DNA of 29,159 nt from an uncultured Candidatus Thioglobus sp. (GTDB lineage: Bacteria; Pseudomonadota; Gammaproteobacteria; PS1; Thioglobaceae). Positions 9,427-16,603 of the stretch are shown piece by piece (positions within the stretch are counted from its first letter, which is position 1; the number at the start of each line of letters is the position of its first letter). The notes beneath the pieces were generated by a model. The model was given only the letters and a program-made list of their open reading frames with translations, was not told the origin of the DNA and searched no databases. The stretch spans positions 1 through 29,159 of the forward strand of contig CAJVCK010000011.1 of assembly GCA_910595805.1 (NCBI GenBank), given 5' to 3'. The translations under genes and the position numbers were made by a program.

Positions 9427-11298
9427 ATGCAAATTAATAAGCATTATTCAGTAATTGTGATTGGTGGTGGCCATGCTGGAACCGAAGCCGCTTTGGCTTC
9501 TGCACGTATGGGTGTAAACACATTGCTAATTACACATAATATTGAAACACTTGGCCAAATGAGTTGTAACCCAGCTATTGGCGGTATTGGGAAAGGTCAT
9601 TTGGTTAAAGAAATTGATGCTATGGGTGGTGCAATGGCAACAGCTATTGATAAGGCTGGCATTCAATTTAGAACTTTAAACGCCTCTAAAGGTCCTGCTG
9701 TGCGTGCAACTCGAGCACAAGCTGACCGTGTTTTGTATAAGGCGGAGATTCGTTATATTTTAGAGAATCAAGAGAATTTATCATTGTTTCAACAAGCGGT
9801 TGATGATCTGATTATTGAAAATGATGTGATTAAAGGCATTAAAACTCAGATGGGATTAAACTTCTTGGCTGATAAAGTTGTCTTAACCTCAGGCACCTTT
9901 TTGGGTGGCGTGATTCATATTGGTCAATCTAACTATGAAGGAGGTCGTGCTGGCGACGCCCCTTCTAACCCCTTGTCAAGAACACTAAGGGCTTACGACT
10001 TAGGTGTGGGCCGACTGAAAACAGGCACACCACCTCGTTTAGATGGAAGAAGTATTGACTTTAGTATTCTGCAAGTGCAGCCTGGTGACACTCCATTGCC
10101 GACTTTTTCTTTTATGGGAAAGACTTCAGACCATCCTGAACAAATACCTTGTTATATTACGCATACCAATGAAAGAACCCACAATTTTATACGTGAGGGT
10201 TTAAAAGATTCGCCAATGTATACTGGTAATATCGAAGGTATTGGTCCACGATATTGCCCATCGATTGAAGACAAAGTGGTGCGTTTTGCTGAGCGTGATT
10301 CGCATCAGATTTTTGTAGAACCTGAAGGCCTGACAACGAATGAAGTTTATCCAAATGGTGTATCTACATCACTGCCGTATGAAGTTCAGGTTGATTTTAT
10401 TCGTTCAATTGAAGGTTTTGAAAATGCACAGATTGTACGCCCAGGCTATGCAATTGAATATGATTTTTTCGACCCACGAGGTCTCAAGCAGACACTTGAG
10501 GTTAAGAAAATAGCTGGCCTATATTTTGCTGGGCAAATTAATGGTACAACTGGTTATGAAGAAGCTGCTGCCCAAGGTTTGCTAGCCGGTGTAAATGCTG
10601 CTTGTAGTGTGCAAGAAAAAGAGCCTTGGCACCCAAAACGTGATGAGAGTTATATTGGGGTGATGGTAGATGATTTAATTACTAAAGGCACTAATGAGCC
10701 ATACCGCATGTTCACTTCACGTGCTGAGTATCGACTACTTCTAAGAGAAGATAATGCAGATGAACGTCTTACACCTAAAGCCAGAGAGCTGGGGTTGATT
10801 GATGATGATCGTTGGCACTCTTTTGAGAAAAAATATGATTTAATCAGAAAAGAAAAAAAACGTTTAAAAAGCACTTGGGTGCAGGCAGATGATATACAAG
10901 CAAGTGAGGTGTTAGGCGCTAAGCTAAATCACGAATACAATCTGGAAGCACTGTTAAAACGCCCTAAGATTAATTATCAAATATTAAGTAAGATTGAATC
11001 AGCCCAGCCTTTCTTACAAGACCGTCTACTGATCGAGCAGGTGGAGAATCAAGTTAAGTATGAAGGTTATATTAAACGTCAACTTGATGAGATTGAAAAG
11101 TACCGTAAAAATGAGGACACACCTCTGCCTGAGTTGATGGACTATGATTCGATTCAAGCGCTATCGGCAGAAGTAAGGCAAAAACTAAGTCTCCATCGTC
11201 CAGAAACTATTGGACAAGCCAGCCGCATCCAGGGTGTAACACCAGCTTCGATTTCTATTTTATTAGTTTATTTAAAGACTTATAAAGCAACTTTATGA
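9427..11298 (+). CDS. mnmG: tRNA uridine-5-carboxymethylaminomethyl modification enzyme MnmG (GidA)
   Basis: FAD-dependent partner of MnmE; the complex makes the cmnm5 modification at the wobble uridine (U34) of several tRNAs. The 623 residues match the family (629 in E. coli). Motifs seen are the FAD-binding [17 protein letters not shown] (residues 9-25), [101 protein letters not shown] and [17 protein letters not shown], then the helical C-terminal domain with [19 protein letters not shown] modest AGGTGA lies 11 nt before the ATG. Its stop overlaps the rsmG start (ATGA at 11295), the classical gidA-gidB arrangement, here without parA/parB behind it in this window. Confidence 0.97.
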   Translation: MQINKHYSVIVIGGGHAGTEAALASARMGVNTLLITHNIETLGQMSCNPAIGGIGKGHLVKEIDAMGGAMATAIDKAGIQFRTLNASKGPAVRATRAQADRVLYKAEIRYILENQENLSLFQQAVDDLIIENDVIKGIKTQMGLNFLADKVVLTSGTFLGGVIHIGQSNYEGGRAGDAPSNPLSRTLRAYDLGVGRLKTGTPPRLDGRSIDFSILQVQPGDTPLPTFSFMGKTSDHPEQIPCYITHTNERTHNFIREGLKDSPMYTGNIEGIGPRYCPSIEDKVVRFAERDSHQIFVEPEGLTTNEVYPNGVSTSLPYEVQVDFIRSIEGFENAQIVRPGYAIEYDFFDPRGLKQTLEVKKIAGLYFAGQINGTTGYEEAAAQGLLAGVNAACSVQEKEPWHPKRDESYIGVMVDDLITKGTNEPYRMFTSRAEYRLLLREDNADERLTPKARELGLIDDDRWHSFEKKYDLIRKEKKRLKSTWVQADDIQASEVLGAKLNHEYNLEALLKRPKINYQILSKIESAQPFLQDRLLIEQVENQVKYEGYIKRQLDEIEKYRKNEDTPLPELMDYDSIQALSAEVRQKLSLHRPETIGQASRIQGVTPASISILLVYLKTYKATL

Positions 11299-11909
11299 GT
11301 GAGCTTCGACAGGCCTTATTGAGTGGCGCCAAGCAGATGGGTTTGGTGCTGAGCGAAACCCAGAGTGATAAACTACTAAATTATCTTGAGTTGATGGTTA
11401 AGTGGAATAAAACTTATAATCTAAGCGCTATTCGAGACCCGCAATTAGGCGTCAAAAAACACCTAATAGACAGCTTGTCAATTTTGTCTTATATTGATAG
11501 CAATCCATTGTTAGATGTGGGTGCAGGCGCAGGATTGCCCGGTATTGTTTTAGCAATTATGAAACCCGATCTACCTGTTAGTGTGCTTGATAGTGTTGGT
11601 AAAAAATGTCGATTTATGCAGTTTGTAAAAACCCAATTACAACTTGATAACCTTAGTGTGATTAATGAGCGTGTTGAAAATTTTAAACCAGCTATGTGTT
11701 TTGGGCAAATCACATCAAGGGCCTTTGCCGAAGTTGATAAAACATTAAAGTTAACGCAGCATTTATTGTGTGATAATGGGCGTTATCTATTAATGAAAGG
11801 CGTTCATTTTTCGCAAGAGGATATACAGGGTGTATCAATGACACCACATCAAATTAATGTGCCTGGCGTGTCAGATGATCGATTTTTATTGGAAATACAA
11901 TTAAGATAA
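11295..11909 (+). CDS. rsmG: 16S rRNA (guanine-527-N7)-methyltransferase RsmG (GidB)
   Basis: SAM-dependent methylation of 16S rRNA G527. The 204 residues carry the family N-terminal helices ([22 protein letters not shown]), the SAM-binding [13 protein letters not shown] at 72-84, then [21 protein letters not shown] and [13 protein letters not shown]. The ATG overlaps the mnmG stop by 4 nt, so the start is well defined and probably translationally coupled. The next gene starts 2 nt after its stop. Confidence 0.95.
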   Translation: MSELRQALLSGAKQMGLVLSETQSDKLLNYLELMVKWNKTYNLSAIRDPQLGVKKHLIDSLSILSYIDSNPLLDVGAGAGLPGIVLAIMKPDLPVSVLDSVGKKCRFMQFVKTQLQLDNLSVINERVENFKPAMCFGQITSRAFAEVDKTLKLTQHLLCDNGRYLLMKGVHFSQEDIQGVSMTPHQINVPGVSDDRFLLEIQLR

Positions 11910-11911
11910 AA

Positions 11912-12679
11912 ATGAAAAAAATACTAACCTATCTATTTGTACTTGTTTTGATTGTCATCGGTGTAATGGCTTTATTCTTTGATGGAATTACCAAAGGTGC
12001 AATTGAATTCTATGCAAAGCAAGCGCTAAAGACACCAGTTAGCATTACTGAATTTAATAGCGATTTATCTACTGGAAAGGTAAACATAGATTTTATTAAA
12101 GTAAAGAATCCAACAGTCTTTAAAAATGAGAATGCCTTTGTGCTTAACCACCTAAGCGCGATTATTAACCCAAAAAGCAACGACAAATTGATTGTATTAG
12201 ATCGTTTAGAATTTGATGGGTTATTGTTTACATTAGAGCAAAACAATGGCCAGGTGAATTTAGTCGTATTACTTAAAAATCTAGAATCAGAATCGAATGA
12301 TTTAACGCAACTCGCTGTCATAAATGAACCGAGTAATAACGCTACATCACTTGAGTCTAGAGCGACAATTAATGAATTGAAGTTTATTAATACCCAACTG
12401 AAGATTGATACACAGTGGTTTAAAGATACTGTTGAAGTGCCCGACATTGTGATTAATGATTTTGGCGCACCTCATGGTATCCCAGTGAGTCAGATTGGTA
12501 TAGAACTAATGAAGTTAGCTTTGCGCATAATTCAAGATGAAGTTGAAAACAAAGGTTTGAAATTGAACGAAAAAGAAATTAAAGAAGGGATTCGTCGACA
12601 ACTCGAAGGAGAATTAGAAGGTCTTAAAGGTAAGCTTGATGATAAAGCCAAAGGTTGGTTGAAAAAATTAGGTCTATGA
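11912..12679 (+). CDS. Membrane-anchored AsmA-like protein of unknown function
   Basis: The product is 255 residues. A short basic start (MKK) leads into one hydrophobic helix (residues about 4-24), giving an N-in, periplasm-facing anchor. The following region (FDGITKGAIEFYAKQALKTP, ITEFNSDLSTGKVNIDFIKV, IVLDRLEFDGLLFTLEQ) resembles the N-terminal part of AsmA/YdbH-type lipid-transport-related proteins. These have a beta-strand pattern comparing a GKV-NID-FIKVKNP segment with a DRLEFDGL segment. The C-terminus is a charged helix rich in Lys/Glu/Gly-Leu (EGELEGLKGKLDDKAKGW). It is far shorter than true AsmA (over 600 residues). It starts 2 nt after rsmG and overlaps the TatD-family start by 4 nt. 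Family placement is tentative; the membrane anchor is clear. Confidence 0.65.
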   Translation: MKKILTYLFVLVLIVIGVMALFFDGITKGAIEFYAKQALKTPVSITEFNSDLSTGKVNIDFIKVKNPTVFKNENAFVLNHLSAIINPKSNDKLIVLDRLEFDGLLFTLEQNNGQVNLVVLLKNLESESNDLTQLAVINEPSNNATSLESRATINELKFINTQLKIDTQWFKDTVEVPDIVINDFGAPHGIPVSQIGIELMKLALRIIQDEVENKGLKLNEKEIKEGIRRQLEGELEGLKGKLDDKAKGWLKKLGL

Positions 12680-13446
12680 AGATTATAGATTCCCATTGTC
12701 ATATTGACCGAGTTGATTTTGATCAGTTTGGCGGCAGCATTGAGAGTATGCTTGCTCATGCCAAAGATTTATCAGTAGAAGAGTTTTTATGTGTTTGTAT
12801 TGATCTTGAACATTTTGATGATGTATTCTCTTTGGCAAAAGCACACAAGCAAATTTACGCTTCAGTAGGTGTGCACCCAGTAGAGCAAGAGGGAAAAGAT
12901 CCAAGTATTGATGAATTACTTAGACTTGCTGACCATGAAAAGATTATTGCTATTGGTGAAACTGGACTAGATTACTTTCACGTTAAAAAAGACACAGCCG
13001 ATTGGCAGCGTGATCGTTTTAGACGACATATCGCTGTTTCGAACCAGTCAGGTAAGCCAATGATTATTCATACGCGCGATGCAAAAGCCGATACTATAGA
13101 AATTATGCAAGAGGAGCAAGCAAGTGCAGGTGTCATGCATTGTTTTTCTGAAGATTGGGAGACTGCCAAAGCAGCTTTGGATTTGGGTTTTTATATTTCC
13201 TTTTCTGGCATTATAACTTTTAAGAGCGCATCTGATTTACGTGAAGTGGCCAGGAAGGTCCCGGCTGATCGTCTATTAGTAGAAACTGACTCTCCTTATT
13301 TGACGCCCGTACCATATCGTGGAAAACCAAATTCACCAGCTTACACTTACTATGTGGCTGAAAAATTAGCCGAGATACGTAATACTAGTATTAATGATAT
13401 TGCTAACACGACCACGAATAATTTCAAAAACCTTTTTTCATTATGA
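12676..13446 (+). CDS. ycfH: TatD-family metal-dependent hydrolase (YcfH-like)
   Basis: TIM-barrel hydrolase of the TatD DNase family, cytoplasmic; members act as 3'-5' nucleases or, in some cases, on tRNA D-amino acid or peptide substrates, and the precise substrate of YcfH is not settled. I place the start at ATG 12676, where ATGA overlaps the previous stop; an upstream in-frame GTT/TTG extension lacks family similarity. From this start the 256 residues show metal ligands HCH (His7, His9), Glu95 in AIGETGLDY, His132 in IIHTRDA, His155 in MHCFSED and Asp205 in LVETDSPYLTPVPYRGKPN. The last segment is especially YcfH-like. The stop overlaps the rluC start (ATGA). Confidence 0.88.
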   Translation: MKIIDSHCHIDRVDFDQFGGSIESMLAHAKDLSVEEFLCVCIDLEHFDDVFSLAKAHKQIYASVGVHPVEQEGKDPSIDELLRLADHEKIIAIGETGLDYFHVKKDTADWQRDRFRRHIAVSNQSGKPMIIHTRDAKADTIEIMQEEQASAGVMHCFSEDWETAKAALDLGFYISFSGIITFKSASDLREVARKVPADRLLVETDSPYLTPVPYRGKPNSPAYTYYVAEKLAEIRNTSINDIANTTTNNFKNLFSL

Positions 13447-14354
13447 GTGTTAGCTTTCAAACGATTGACGAATTTTCTGAAGGTCAGCGCTTGGACAACT
13501 ACTTGTTAAAGCATCTAAAAGGCGTACCAAAGTCTCATATTTACCGTGTGATTAGAAAAGGTGAAGTGAGAGTTAATAAGGGTCGAAAAAAAGCAGAATA
13601 CAAATTACAACTAGATGATGTGGTGCGCATACCGCCGATTCGTGTTTCAGAATCTGGCCAAGTTGAGGCCTCAGATAATCTGAAAAAATTGTTGGTTGAT
13701 AGTGTCCTTTATGAAGACAAGGGCTTATTGATTATTAATAAGCCAAGTGGTTTAGCCGTTCATAGTGGTAGTGGTGTTACCATTGGTGTGATTGAAGCTT
13801 TGCGTAGCATGTACAAAGATCCAGTTGAATTGGTGCATCGTTTAGATCGATCGACTTCAGGAATTTTGCTTATTGCAAAAAAACGCAGCGTCTTGAAAAG
13901 CCTGCATGAGCAGCTTAATCAACACCAAATAGAAAAACGTTATACCGCCTTGGTAAAAGGCACTTGGTCAAAAAAACGACACACGATTGATGCGCCGCTT
14001 TACCAAAATTCACGTTACACTGTAGTTGATGCTAGAGGAAAAGAATCTATTAGTCACTTTCAACCCTTGAAGAATTTTCACAGCAAAGATTTTGAAGCGT
14101 CACTGGTTGAGGTGTTAATTGAAACTGGACGCACACACCAAATACGCGCGCATGCTAAACATGCCAACCATCCAATTGCAGGTGATGATAAATATGGAGA
14201 TTTAAATTTTGATCAGCAGGTTAAAAGTAAAGGTTTGAAACGCCTTTTCTTGCATGCGCATCAGTTGACTTTTACCAACCCGTTAACTGAAGAAATACAA
14301 AAAATACAGGCACCACTTACCCAAGACCTGAAAGATTTTTTAAAACAATTATGA
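13443..14354 (+). CDS. rluC: 23S rRNA pseudouridine synthase, RluC-type
   Basis: Isomerises specific uridines of 23S rRNA to pseudouridine (955/2504/2580 in E. coli RluC). The 303 residues comprise an S4 RNA-binding domain at about 15-66 (QRLDNYLLKHLKGVPKSHIY, RKGEVRVNKGRKK), then the RluA-family catalytic domain with LLIINKPSGLAVHSG, the active-site motif HRLDR (catalytic Asp135) in ELVHRLDRSTSGILLIAKKR, and EVLIETGRTHQIRAHAKHANHPIAGDDKYG. The order and the HRLDR-TSG-LL-AKK pattern fit RluC better than RluD, but the target sites are inferred. Four-base ATGA overlaps with both neighbours place it firmly in the operon. Confidence 0.9.
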   Translation: MSVSFQTIDEFSEGQRLDNYLLKHLKGVPKSHIYRVIRKGEVRVNKGRKKAEYKLQLDDVVRIPPIRVSESGQVEASDNLKKLLVDSVLYEDKGLLIINKPSGLAVHSGSGVTIGVIEALRSMYKDPVELVHRLDRSTSGILLIAKKRSVLKSLHEQLNQHQIEKRYTALVKGTWSKKRHTIDAPLYQNSRYTVVDARGKESISHFQPLKNFHSKDFEASLVEVLIETGRTHQIRAHAKHANHPIAGDDKYGDLNFDQQVKSKGLKRLFLHAHQLTFTNPLTEEIQKIQAPLTQDLKDFLKQL

Positions 14355-15193
14355 GCCCTTATTTTCGTCTAATGCGTCTTGATAAGCCAATCGGCATCTA
14401 CTTGCTATTATGGCCAACATTGTGGGCATTGTTTTTAGCAGCCGATGGATTGCCACGATTTGATCTGCTTATCATTTTTTTATTAGGTGTCGTTATTATG
14501 CGCTCAGCTGGTTGCGTGATTAATGATTATGCCGATCGAAAAATTGATAAGTTGATTAAACGCACACAACATCGACCAATCACCTCAGGCGAAGTGAGCG
14601 CTAAATCTGCACTCGTTTTGTTCTTTGTTATGATGTTGGCAGCTTTTGGATTGGTGTTAATGACAAACAGCCTAACCATTCAGTTAGCATTTGCTGCTGC
14701 TGGGTTGGCAATAATTTACCCATTTACCAAGCGCTGGACACACTTGCCGCAATTTATACTTGGTTTGGCATTTGCTATGAGTGTGCCGATGGCATTTGCC
14801 GCAACAAATAACAATGTGCCTGAGGGTGCTTGGTGGATATTTTCTGCTACGGTTATTTGGACAGTAATTTATGACACGATGTATGCTATGGCAGACCGAG
14901 AAGAGGATGTAAAAATCGGGGTAAAGTCAACAGCAATCTTGTTCGATAAATACGATAAATTAATCATTGGACTGTTGCAAATTTGCCTATTATTGATTCT
15001 TTTAGAAATTTCAGAAGTTTTCAATTTAAACATTTTTTATGATATTTCAGTGATTTTAAGTGCATTTTTAATGATTTATCATCAAAATTTGATTAGAAAT
15101 AGGGAAAAAACAGCCTGTTTTCAAGCTTTTTTGCATAATAATTTCATTGGCATGGTGATTTTCATAGGAATCTTGGTTCACCTTGCTACATAA
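14351..15193 (+). CDS. ubiA: 4-hydroxybenzoate polyprenyltransferase UbiA
   Basis: Inner-membrane prenyltransferase that attaches the polyprenyl tail to 4-hydroxybenzoate in ubiquinone synthesis. The 280 residues (about 290 in E. coli) form multiple hydrophobic helices. The two Asp-rich Mg-prenyl diphosphate motifs are present: NDYADRKID (58-66) and YDTMYAMADREED (174-186). The N-terminus RLDKPIGIYLLLWPTLWAL is typical. The ATG overlaps the rluC stop by 4 nt. It ends the operon; no ubiC (chorismate lyase) is adjacent. A long inverted repeat follows at 15206-15268. Confidence 0.94.
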   Translation: MSPYFRLMRLDKPIGIYLLLWPTLWALFLAADGLPRFDLLIIFLLGVVIMRSAGCVINDYADRKIDKLIKRTQHRPITSGEVSAKSALVLFFVMMLAAFGLVLMTNSLTIQLAFAAAGLAIIYPFTKRWTHLPQFILGLAFAMSVPMAFAATNNNVPEGAWWIFSATVIWTVIYDTMYAMADREEDVKIGVKSTAILFDKYDKLIIGLLQICLLLILLEISEVFNLNIFYDISVILSAFLMIYHQNLIRNREKTACFQAFLHNNFIGMVIFIGILVHLAT

Positions 15194-15205
15194 GGGATTT
15201 TTTGT

Positions 15206-15268
15206 TGTAAAAATGCAAAAATATTGATATTATTGTCTTAATATTAGACAATAATTTGTATTTTTACA
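15206..15268. repeat. Long imperfect inverted repeat between ubiA and the 73-aa gene
   Basis: Outer arms TGTAAAAATGCAAA (15206-15219) and TTTGTATTTTTACA (15255-15268) are complementary over 14 positions with one G-T pair. Nested inside are arms TTATTGTCT (15230-15238) and AGACAATAA (15246-15254), a perfect 9-bp match, around TAATATT. The 5' side has a ~10-nt bulge (15220-15229), the 3' side none. It could be a hairpin protecting or terminating ubiA mRNA, or a protein-binding operator. Its A/T content makes chance symmetry more likely than usual, but 23 pairs is long. Confidence 0.6.
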
Positions 15269-15278
15269 TAATATATGC

Positions 15279-15306
15279 TTGACAATATTGATAATTGGAG
15301 TAAAAA
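15279..15306 (+). promoter_or_regulatory. Candidate promoter of the 73-aa membrane protein gene
   Basis: A perfect -35 TTGACA (15279-15284) is followed after 16 bp by TAAAAA (15301-15306), a 4/6 -10. Transcription would start near 15313, exactly where the leader hairpin begins. The -10 is poor, so a helper factor or another start is possible. Confidence 0.4.
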
Positions 15307-15314
15307 GTTAATAA

Positions 15315-15349
15315 CCAACTAAAAAAGTTGGGGTTTTTATAACTAAAAA
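15315..15349 (+). promoter_or_regulatory. Structured leader of the 73-aa gene
   Basis: Two adjacent hairpins can form before the Shine-Dalgarno. The first is CCAACT (15315-15320) with AGTTGG (15326-15331). The second is TTTTTA (15334-15339) with TAAAAA (15344-15349), loop TAAC. AAGGGG (15348-15353) then lies 5 nt from the ATG at 15359. The element AACTAAAAA occurs twice (15317 and 15341). The first hairpin plus GGTTTTTA resembles a weak terminator, so attenuation, mRNA stabilisation or ribosome-access control are possible. Confidence 0.45.
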
Positions 15350-15358
15350 GGGGAAACT

Positions 15359-15580
15359 ATGTTTGATACTATTATCGGTTCATTCAAGAAGTTAACAGAA
15401 GCTGGTTTAGCGTTAATCGCATTAGCAATTGTATTGCAAGTGATTTTTGGCGGAGCTGTCCCATTTGTGGGCGGTGATGTTATTGCTACCATTACTAAAA
15501 TTGTAGGAGATCTTGGCGCAAACGGCCTAGTTGGTCTAGCTGCAATTGCTGTTATCTATTCATTGTTTACGCGCGACTAG
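15359..15580 (+). CDS. 73-aa two-helix membrane protein of unknown function
   Basis: I do not assign a named family. The protein is 73 residues. It has an amphipathic start (MFDTIIGSFKKLTEAG), a first hydrophobic helix at about 16-32 (LALIALAIVLQVIFGG), a Gly/Pro turn region (AVPFVGGD), a middle segment with Lys47 and Asp51, a second hydrophobic helix at about 55-70 (GLVGLAAIAVIYSLF) and a short charged end TRD. Glycine is very frequent (10 of 73). No signal-peptide cleavage site is evident. A strong ribosome site (AAGGGG, 5 nt spacing), its own probable promoter, a structured leader and a strong terminator make a short monocistronic unit, which suggests high, separately controlled expression. 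Small two-helix proteins of this look occur in marine bacteria, but I cannot verify homologues. It is very likely real, given codon pattern and flanking signals. Confidence 0.8.
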   Translation: MFDTIIGSFKKLTEAGLALIALAIVLQVIFGGAVPFVGGDVIATITKIVGDLGANGLVGLAAIAVIYSLFTRD

Positions 15581-15598
15581 TAACACATAAATACCAAT

Positions 15599-15626
15599 AA
15601 AAAACCCGCCGAAAGGCGGGTTTTTT
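15599..15626. terminator. Strong bidirectional terminator between the 73-aa gene and dapD
   Basis: AAAAAACCCGCC (15599-15610) and GGCGGGTTTTTT (15615-15626) form 12 pairs around a GAAA tetraloop (GNRA type). The A-tract and T-tract make it work on both strands, ending the plus-strand small gene and the minus-strand dapD, whose stop is at 15642. Confidence 0.93.
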
Positions 15627-15641
15627 AGTTCTTAAGAAGAG

Positions 15642-16457
15642 CTAAATTCCTCTTAGTAATTCATTAATACCTACTTTAGAACGTGTGCGAGCATCAACTT
15701 GTTTAACAATCACTGCACAATAAAGCGAGTAAGTGCCATCTTTAGAAGGTAAGTTTCCTGACACTACAACTGAGCCTGCTGGAATACGACCATAAGTCAC
15801 CTCACCGGTTTCACGGTTAAAGATTTTAGTTGATTGACCAATGTAAACACCCATTGAAATCACTGCACCCTCTTCAACAATCACACCTTCAACAACTTCT
15901 GACCTTGCACCAATGAAGCAGTTATCTTCAATAATGGTAGGACTGGCTTGTAGAGGCTCTAATACACCACCAATACCCACACCGCCTGAAAGGTGAACAT
16001 TTTTACCAATTTGTGCGCATGATCCAACCGTAGCCCAAGTGTCAACCATAGTGCCTGAATCAACATAGGCGCCAATGTTTACATACGATGGCATTAGTAC
16101 CGTATCTTTCGCAATGAAAGAGCCACGACGTGCACTAGCTGGTGGCACAACTCGAACGCCAGTCGCTTTAAATTCTTCTGGTGTTAGGTCTGCAAATTTT
16201 GAAGGCACTTTATCGTAATACTGGGTAAACCCACCCGCCATTGGCACATTGTCTTCTAAGCGAAACGATAACAAGACGGCTTTTTTTAACCACTCATTCA
16301 CTGTCCAGTCTCCCACAGCTTTTTGTTCAGCAACACGGGCTTGGCCTGAGTCTAACAAATGAATTGCTTCAGCAACAGCTTCTTTGATTTCTGTGCTAGC
16401 TGTTTGTGGGTTTAGGTTAGCTCTATCTTCAAAAGCCGCTTCGATAATATCTTTCAT
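15642..16457 (-). CDS. dapD: Tetrahydrodipicolinate N-succinyltransferase DapD
   Basis: Uses succinyl-CoA to acylate tetrahydrodipicolinate in the succinylase branch of lysine and meso-diaminopimelate synthesis. From ATG 16457 the protein has 271 residues (274 in E. coli). A TTG at 16463 is in frame, but GGA six nt before the ATG and the family N-terminus favour the ATG. The N-terminal helical domain ([17 protein letters not shown]) is followed by a left-handed beta-helix of hexapeptide repeats: [60 protein letters not shown] and [20 protein letters not shown]. It ends in the usual [19 protein letters not shown]. It is transcribed alone toward the bidirectional terminator and diverges from ccoG. 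Confidence 0.97.
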   Translation of the reverse strand: MKDIIEAAFEDRANLNPQTASTEIKEAVAEAIHLLDSGQARVAEQKAVGDWTVNEWLKKAVLLSFRLEDNVPMAGGFTQYYDKVPSKFADLTPEEFKATGVRVVPPASARRGSFIAKDTVLMPSYVNIGAYVDSGTMVDTWATVGSCAQIGKNVHLSGGVGIGGVLEPLQASPTIIEDNCFIGARSEVVEGVIVEEGAVISMGVYIGQSTKIFNRETGEVTYGRIPAGSVVVSGNLPSKDGTYSLYCAVIVKQVDARTRSKVGINELLRGI

Positions 16458-16484
16458 GTTCAATCCATCAATAAAAAAGTCAAC

Positions 16485-16493
16485 ATTATATCA
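16485..16493 (-). promoter_or_regulatory. Extended -10 promoter of dapD
   Basis: On the minus strand the sequence reads TGATATAAT, an ideal extended -10 (TGnTATAAT) with the hexamer at 16490-16485. Transcription would start near 16478, leaving a ~20-nt leader. No strong -35 is needed with this type. Confidence 0.65.
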
Positions 16494-16528
16494 GAGGCAT
16501 GTTTTAATGCCGAATGCTTGGCATGTTA

Positions 16529-16542
16529 TTGACTTATATCAA
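16529..16542. promoter_or_regulatory. FNR/ANR-type binding site upstream of ccoG
   Basis: TTGACTTATATCAA matches the FNR/ANR consensus TTGAT-N4-ATCAA at 9 of 10 fixed positions. Its centre is 16535.5. The -10-like TATGAT at 16567-16572 puts the start near 16579, about 43 bp downstream. That is the geometry of a class II FNR-activated promoter (site centred near -41.5). ccoG-type genes are known FNR/ANR targets in other proteobacteria. Confidence 0.7.
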
Positions 16543-16566
16543 TGCATTGATAAACTGTATTGATGA

Positions 16567-16572
16567 TATGAT
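16567..16572 (+). promoter_or_regulatory. Candidate -10 of the FNR-dependent ccoG promoter
   Basis: TATGAT matches 5 of 6 of TATAAT and has no -35 hexamer, as expected when FNR substitutes for it. It overlaps the in-frame ATG at 16568, which argues that translation starts further downstream. Confidence 0.5.
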
Positions 16573-16603
16573 ATTACGAATTGACCCAATACTAAGTGAT
16601 ATA

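Noticed and set aside
12010..12447. 145-codon minus-strand frame opposite the AsmA-like gene
   Set aside because: The sense frame has a membrane anchor and tight coupling with both neighbours; the antisense frame has no initiation signals and no recognisable features.
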